Assembly: GCA_002297665.1 (NCBI GenBank)
Contig: DBMS01000049.1
Location: forward strand, 1 to 11,491
Direction of reading: 5' to 3'
DNA length: 11,491 nt
Source of the DNA: Holophagaceae bacterium UBA692
Lineage (GTDB): Bacteria > Acidobacteriota > Holophagae > Holophagales > Holophagaceae
Part shown: in pieces, positions 8,195 through 11,491 of the stretch
Position numbering within the stretch: the first letter of the stretch is position 1
Layout: every line of letters begins with the position of its first letter
The notes under the pieces: generated by a model
Databases searched by the model: none
Seen by the model: the letters and a program-made list of their open reading frames with translations, nothing else
Told to the model about the DNA's origin: nothing
Translations under genes and position numbers: made by a program

Positions 8195-9718
8195 ATGATC
8201 CATGGCCCCGTCACGCTCCTCATCCTCGATGGATTCGGGGACGGTCCCCGCAACGCCTTCGACGCCACCTTCGTCGCCGGCATGGCCAACCTGTCCGACC
8301 TGCGCCGGCGCTACGCCGCCACGCAGCTCAACGCCGGGGGCGAGGCCGTGGGCCTTCCCGAAGGCCAGTTCGGGAACTCCGAAGTGGGCCACATGAACCT
8401 GGGCGCCGGCCGCGTGGTCTGGCAGGAGCTCACCCGCATCGACGCCGCCATCCGCAAGGGCACCTTCCGCGAGAACCCCGCCATGGGCGGGCTGCTGGCG
8501 GCCCTCAAGGCCTCCGGCAAGCGCCTCCACCTCCTGGGCCTGGTGTCCGACGGCGGCGTGCACAGCCACCAGAACCACCTGGTCGCCCTGGCCCAGTGGG
8601 CCCAGGCCGAAGGCGTCCCCACCGTCATCCACGCGTTCCTGGACGGCCGCGACACGGAGCAGAAGAGCGCCGACGGCTACCTCCAGTGGCTGGCCTTCCA
8701 GCTTCGCAACTGCCCCCTGGTCAGCATCGGCTCCCTCATGGGCCGCTACGTCGTCATGGACCGCGACAAGCGCTGGGAGCGGGTGGCGCGCGCCTGGAAG
8801 CTCCTGGCGGAGGGCGAGGGCGAATTCGAGGCCGGCGACGCCCAGGAGGGCATCAAGGCCGCCTACGACCGCGGGGAGACCGACGAGTTCGTCAGCCCCA
8901 CGCGCCTCGCGGGTTTCCAGCCCCTGCAGGACGGCGACGGCGCCATCTTCTTCAACTTCCGGGCCGACCGCGCCCGGGAGCTCAGCCACGCCCTGGTGGA
9001 TCCCGCCTTCGACGGCTTCCCGCGCCCGGTGTGGCCCAAGGTGAGCCTCGTCACCTTCACCGCCTACGAGACCGACCTCGCGCCCCTGGTCGGGGTGGCC
9101 TATCCGCCCCAGAACCTCACCCGCATCCTGGGGGAACTGGTCGCCGAGCGCGGCTGGAAGCAGCTCCGCACCGCCGAGACCGAGAAATACGCCCACGTCA
9201 CCTACTTCTTCAACGGCGGGCGCGAGGAGCCCTTCCCCGGCGAGGAGCGGGTCCTGGTGCCCAGCCCCAAGGTGGCCACCTACGAGCTGCAGCCCGAGAT
9301 GAGCGCCCACGAGGTGGTGCGCGGCCTCGTGAAGGCCATCGAGGCCGGCCGGCACCGCCTCCTGGTGTGCAACCTGGCCAACCCCGACATGGTGGGCCAC
9401 ACCGGCGACCTCAACGCCGCCAGCGCCGCCTGCGCCGTGGTGGACGACGCCATCCGCCAGATCGCCGCCGCCACCCTCGCCCGGGACGGAGCCCTGCTCG
9501 TCACCGCCGACCACGGCAACTGCGAGTGCATGCGCGACGAGAAGGGCAACCCCCACACCGCCCACACCACCAACCCCGTCCCCGCCGTCCTGGTGGCCAA
9601 GGGCTTCGAAGCCCGGCAACTGCGCGCCGGCGGCGCCCTCTCCGACGTGGCCCCCACCCTGCTCAAGCTCCTGGGCGTGGAGCAGCCCGCGGAAATGGAC
9701 GGCGTCAGCCTTTTCTAG
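8195..9718 (+). CDS. gpmI: 2,3-bisphosphoglycerate-independent phosphoglycerate mutase
   Basis: A 507-residue cytoplasmic glycolytic/gluconeogenic enzyme interconverting 3- and 2-phosphoglycerate. It uses two metal ions (usually Mn) and a phosphoserine intermediate; it belongs to the alkaline phosphatase superfamily. D12 (ILDGFG) and the nucleophile S62 (FGNSEVGH) carry the same numbers as in the well-studied Geobacillus enzyme. H123 (SDGGVHSH) and R152-D153 (DGRDT) line the substrate site of the inserted transferase domain. NFRADRARE and TEKYAHVTYFFNGG follow, and the C-terminal phosphatase-domain ligands are in NPDMVGHTGD and TADHGNCE. The length is typical. ATG 8195 has AAGGA 6 nt upstream. 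The final TAG overlaps the stop of the convergent integrase gene inside a shared CTAG. Confidence 0.97.
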   Translation: MIHGPVTLLILDGFGDGPRNAFDATFVAGMANLSDLRRRYAATQLNAGGEAVGLPEGQFGNSEVGHMNLGAGRVVWQELTRIDAAIRKGTFRENPAMGGLLAALKASGKRLHLLGLVSDGGVHSHQNHLVALAQWAQAEGVPTVIHAFLDGRDTEQKSADGYLQWLAFQLRNCPLVSIGSLMGRYVVMDRDKRWERVARAWKLLAEGEGEFEAGDAQEGIKAAYDRGETDEFVSPTRLAGFQPLQDGDGAIFFNFRADRARELSHALVDPAFDGFPRPVWPKVSLVTFTAYETDLAPLVGVAYPPQNLTRILGELVAERGWKQLRTAETEKYAHVTYFFNGGREEPFPGEERVLVPSPKVATYELQPEMSAHEVVRGLVKAIEAGRHRLLVCNLANPDMVGHTGDLNAASAACAVVDDAIRQIAAATLARDGALLVTADHGNCECMRDEKGNPHTAHTTNPVPAVLVAKGFEARQLRAGGALSDVAPTLLKLLGVEQPAEMDGVSLF

Positions 9719-10698
9719 ATTCCGTCCAGCGGACTCGTGACGCCCCGCCCCCCGCGGTTCAGCACGTGGGTGTAGATCATCGTCGTCTCCACGTCCTTGT
9801 GCCCCAGGAGCTCCTGGATGGTGCGGATGTCCTGCCCCGCGTGGAGCAGGTGGGTGGCGAAGGAATGCCGCAGCGTGTGGGGCGTCACCGGCTTGGCGAG
9901 CCCCGCCCGCTGCCCCGCGATGCGGAAGGCCTTCTGGATGCTTTCGGGGTGGATGTGGTGCCGCCGCAGGGCTTCCCCCCGCGGGTCCCGGGATCGCACC
10001 GGCGAAGGGAACACCCACTGCCAGCCCCAGGACGTCGCCGCCAAAGGGCATTTCTCCGCCAGCGCATCCGGAAGCCACACCCCCGCCACCCCCTCCTCCA
10101 GGTCCTGGGCATAGAGCCCCTCCGCGGCCAGCAGCTGCCGCCGGAGGGCCCCCTTCAGGGATTCCGGAAACACCGTCACGCGATCCTTGCCCCCCTTCCC
10201 TTCCCGCACGATGATCTCCCCCCGCTCGAACTCCAGATCCTTGACCCGCAGCCGGAGGCCCTCCATCAGACGCATCCCGGTCCCGTACAGCACACGCCCC
10301 ACCAACCCCGCGATCCCGTCCAGATTCCCCAGGAGCACCTTGACCTCCCCCGGCGTAAGCACGACCGGAAGCCGCCGCGGCACCTTCGCCTGCACCACCC
10401 CCGAGAGCCAGGGAAGGTCCAAGCCCAGCACATGCTTGTACAGGAACAGCAGGGAGGCCTTCGCCTGGTTCTGCGTGGCCGCCGCCACCCCCCGGTCGCA
10501 GGCCAGGTGCGAAAGGAACCCCTCCACCTCCGCCGCCCCCATCTCCGCCGGGTGCCGCTTCCCATGGAAGAGGATGAACCTCCGCGCCCAAGCCACGTAA
10601 GCCTCCTCCGTCCGGATGCTGTAGTGCCGCACCCGGATCTCCGCCCGCATCCGGTCCAGCAATTTGGGCGGCCTGCCTTGCGTCCGGGGATCATCCAT
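9715..10698 (-). CDS. intI: Integron integrase (tyrosine recombinase IntI family)
   Basis: A 327-residue site-specific recombinase that inserts and excises gene cassettes at attI and attC sites. Residues about 13-90 are the SAM-like core-binding domain (LLDRMRAEIRVRHYSIRTEEAY...FILFHGKRHP). The catalytic domain shows R143 (YGTGMRLMEGLRL), beta-hairpin K171 (GKGGKDR), H274 and R277 (TPHTLRHSFATHLL), H300 (IQELLGH) and nucleophile Y309 (TTMIYTH). The IntI-specific insert that separates integron integrases from XerC/D is present at about 195-232 (DALAEKCPLA...WGWQWVFPS), so this is not a Xer recombinase. The gene looks intact. ATG at 10696-10698 gives the family N-terminus, with a weak Shine-Dalgarno. 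It points away from the cassettes, as in classical integrons. Codon usage and GC match the host chromosome, suggesting long residence. Confidence 0.95.
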   Translation of the reverse strand: MDDPRTQGRPPKLLDRMRAEIRVRHYSIRTEEAYVAWARRFILFHGKRHPAEMGAAEVEGFLSHLACDRGVAAATQNQAKASLLFLYKHVLGLDLPWLSGVVQAKVPRRLPVVLTPGEVKVLLGNLDGIAGLVGRVLYGTGMRLMEGLRLRVKDLEFERGEIIVREGKGGKDRVTVFPESLKGALRRQLLAAEGLYAQDLEEGVAGVWLPDALAEKCPLAATSWGWQWVFPSPVRSRDPRGEALRRHHIHPESIQKAFRIAGQRAGLAKPVTPHTLRHSFATHLLHAGQDIRTIQELLGHKDVETTMIYTHVLNRGGRGVTSPLDGI

Positions 10699-10988
10699 CC
10701 CGGCATTCTATGGGAGAAAGCCCCCGAAAAACACCTTAAAGTCCTAATATTGAATAAGATATAAAGAGATACTGGTTTCATTGCCTGAATCAACGCCGCG
10801 CGCGGGTCCCATCCGGCCTGGGCGTGTTCTTCGCGGTGCAGGGGCATGGGAAGATAATCCTGATCCGGCGACCTTTCGTACGCCAAAGCCGCACCCCCAA
10901 GTTACAATCCAAGCCATATCAAAGCCTACTCAACCCCCTCCACGATTAGGTCAACCATCAACGCTTCCTCACGGTTGGCCCAATTTAC
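10699..10988. promoter_or_regulatory. Integron head: non-coding region between intI and first cassette
   Basis: This 290-bp stretch has no convincing gene. It opens with an AT-rich island (about 10725-10780) unlike the GC-rich surroundings, the natural place for the intI promoter and for a cassette promoter reading right. A mixed-composition segment of about 150 bp follows, and then the recombination site that ends in GTTAGGC. A 70-codon plus-strand frame with a TTG start (10781-10993) crosses it and stops inside the recombination core. It has no recognisable similarity and is Pro-rich, so I do not treat it as a gene. Confidence 0.6.
10736..10765 (+). promoter_or_regulatory. Candidate cassette promoter (Pc-like)
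   Basis: TTAAAG (10736-10741) and TATAAA (10760-10765) are separated by 18 bp in the only AT-rich part of the region, oriented toward the cassette. They are fair matches to sigma-70 boxes. The position, between intI and the first cassette, is where a Pc promoter is expected. Other pairings are possible in this AT-rich patch. Confidence 0.3.
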
Positions 10989-10995
10989 GTTAGGC
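10928..10995 (+). other. Integron recombination site next to intI (attI, or attC of a gene-less cassette)
   Basis: The right end is a consensus GTTRRRY core, GTTAGGC (10989-10995), immediately before the cassette gene. An RYYYAAC match, ACTCAAC, lies at 10928-10934. Between them is an imperfect palindrome: GGTCAACC (10949-10956) pairs with GGTTGGCC (10973-10980), extended outward by ATT/AAT after one mismatch. Position favours attI, while the palindrome and the 68-bp size resemble attC. The cut would be between G10989 and T10990. Confidence 0.6.
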
Positions 10996-11472
10996 AGCAC
11001 ATGAAATGCCCACCTTCAATCGAAGAGATCATCGAGATTGTGCGCGGTTTCCAGGGCCTCCCGACAACTCTGCTGATCACTCCCGAATCAAGAATCGTTC
11101 AAGACCTTGGCGTGGATGGCGATGATGGCCACGATCTTCTCAGAAAAATTGAGGATAAATTCCTGTTCTCATTTGTTCCTGATGATGGCAAGTGGTGGGA
11201 TGCATTTGATGTCGAACCAGATTCATTAATTTTTGGCTCTGAAATTTTTGGATGGACACCAGAAGGAACAAACCAGGTTCCCCTCACTATTGCGATGCTT
11301 CATCGGGCTATTCTCAGGCGTCTCTATTTTCCAATCGAATAGGCGCCAACCCTCCAGGGCCACGTGGCCTACGGCCCCGGACGACAGCCCCAAAATGGTC
11401 CAACCATGTTTTCCGCGTCCTCAATCTCCTGTCTCCTCCACGCCGCCTGGCAGTAGCCGGTCAACTCGTGCG
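10990..11472 (+). mobile_element. Integron gene cassette 1 (483 bp)
   Basis: The unit lies between two GTTAGG cores: it starts at TTAGGC (10990) and ends at the G of GTTAGGG (11472), which are the cut points of integron recombination. It contains a single promoterless gene that fills it from base 11001 to 11342, followed directly by the attC-like site. This compact 'one gene plus attC' structure is diagnostic of a cassette. GC content is far lower than in the neighbouring chromosome, pointing to foreign origin. Confidence 0.8.
11001..11342 (+). CDS. DUF1493-like, acyl-carrier-fold small protein (cassette-borne)
   Basis: A 113-residue soluble protein without signal or membrane segment. The segment SRIVQDLGVDGDDGHDLLRKIEDKF (split: residues 30-42 and 43-54) has the pattern of DUF1493, a family with an acyl-carrier-protein-like helical fold. 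At the position where ACP has the DSL phosphopantetheine serine, it has D-G-D-D (39-42), so it cannot carry that prosthetic group at the usual place. The C-terminus (PLTIAMLHRAILRRLYF) fits the final helix. The function is unknown. Hand-counted GC is about 46%, against about 70% for neighbouring genes, and codon use is correspondingly different. The ATG lies 5 bp after the GTTAGGC core with only a weak AGG as ribosome-binding sequence. The stop abuts the attC. Family assignment is from pattern memory; a divergent ACP-like protein is the alternative. Confidence 0.7.
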   Translation: MKCPPSIEEIIEIVRGFQGLPTTLLITPESRIVQDLGVDGDDGHDLLRKIEDKFLFSFVPDDGKWWDAFDVEPDSLIFGSEIFGWTPEGTNQVPLTIAMLHRAILRRLYFPIE

Positions 11473-11479
11473 TTAGGGC
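11343..11479 (+). other. attC-like site (59-base-element) of cassette 1
   Basis: The site begins directly after the stop codon with GCGCCAAC (11343-11350), an imperfect R'' box, and ends with GTTAGGG (11472-11478). Upstream of the right core, CGGTCAACTCGTGC resembles the L' side of attC elements. The ends pair imperfectly (GCGCCAAC against GCCCTAAC, the complement of the right end). Inner segments GGCCTACGGCC (about 11366) and GGCAGTAGCC (about 11449) can also pair partly. The length of about 137 bp is at the long end of the known range. Confidence 0.65.
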
Positions 11480-11491
11480 ATGGGGCGCGAA
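11480..11491 (+). CDS. Possible start of the next cassette gene (four codons only)
   Basis: ATG GGG CGC GAA follows the GTTAGGGC core immediately, in the position where the first cassette's gene starts relative to its own core. Only four codons are visible, so nothing can be said about the product. The AGGG in the core is too close to be an ideal ribosome-binding sequence, so the real start may lie further right. Confidence 0.25.

Noticed and set aside
9715..10698. XerC/XerD or phage integrase identity
   Set aside because: The extra segment around residues 195-232 with W-Q-W-x-F-P-S is characteristic of IntI, and recombination cores with a cassette lie next to it.
10699..10886. Minus-strand frame beginning MAYERSPDQD upstream of intI
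   Set aside because: It continues out of frame through intI with no start signal or family resemblance; possibly a degenerate remnant but unsupported.
10781..10993. 70-codon plus-strand frame before the first cassette
   Set aside because: TTG start without ribosome-binding sequence, Pro-rich composition, no similarity, and it ends by chance in the TAG of the GTTAGGC core.

Overview
This is about 11.5 kb of very GC-rich DNA (roughly 70% by eye) from a bacterial chromosome. It holds eleven densely packed genes typical of a free-living Gram-negative bacterium, followed by the start of a chromosomal integron that ends in much more AT-rich cassette DNA. A lipoprotein, a receiver protein ending in IAWEVMPELA, a conserved 'NTDV...HVQTED' protein and base composition together suggest Acidobacteriota (Holophaga/Geothrix-like) or a deltaproteobacterial relative. 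This placement is an inference; no rRNA or other decisive marker is present.

Layout. (1) 1-1349: the 3' end of a Pro/Ala-rich, TPR-like protein (+) converges on a two-gene minus-strand unit, a CYTH-domain phosphohydrolase/cyclase-family protein followed by a small lipoprotein with a GTGA stop/start overlap. (2) 1402-4876: plus-strand genes for a membrane-anchored, Trp-rich protein of unknown function, a receiver-domain protein with a long acidic linker and a conserved C-terminal helix motif, and 4 bp later a protein with an N-terminal 'NTDV..HVQTED' domain and an Ig/carboxypeptidase-regulatory-like C-terminus. The last two look like one operon. A perfect 11-bp hairpin at 4877-4902 can terminate this operon and the convergent gene. 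(3) 4921-6399 (-): PepD-type aminoacyl-histidine dipeptidase. (4) 6583-8087 (+): pyrR and pyrB, 2 bp apart, a pyrimidine biosynthesis unit. (5) 8195-9718 (+): gpmI, cofactor-independent phosphoglycerate mutase. (6) 9715-10698 (-): an integron integrase (IntI) whose stop codon overlaps that of gpmI inside one CTAG. (7) 10699-11491: an AT-rich island, a recombination site ending in GTTAGGC, a 483-bp gene cassette encoding a DUF1493-like acyl-carrier-fold protein, an attC-like site ending in GTTAGGG, and the first four codons of what may be the next cassette gene.

The metabolic genes look ordinary and intact. The most notable parts are the integron head (integrase oriented away from the cassettes, GTTRRRY-type sites, low-GC cassette) and the uncharacterised receiver/HVQTED gene pair. 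I see no CRISPR array, rRNA, tRNA, insertion sequence or prophage.
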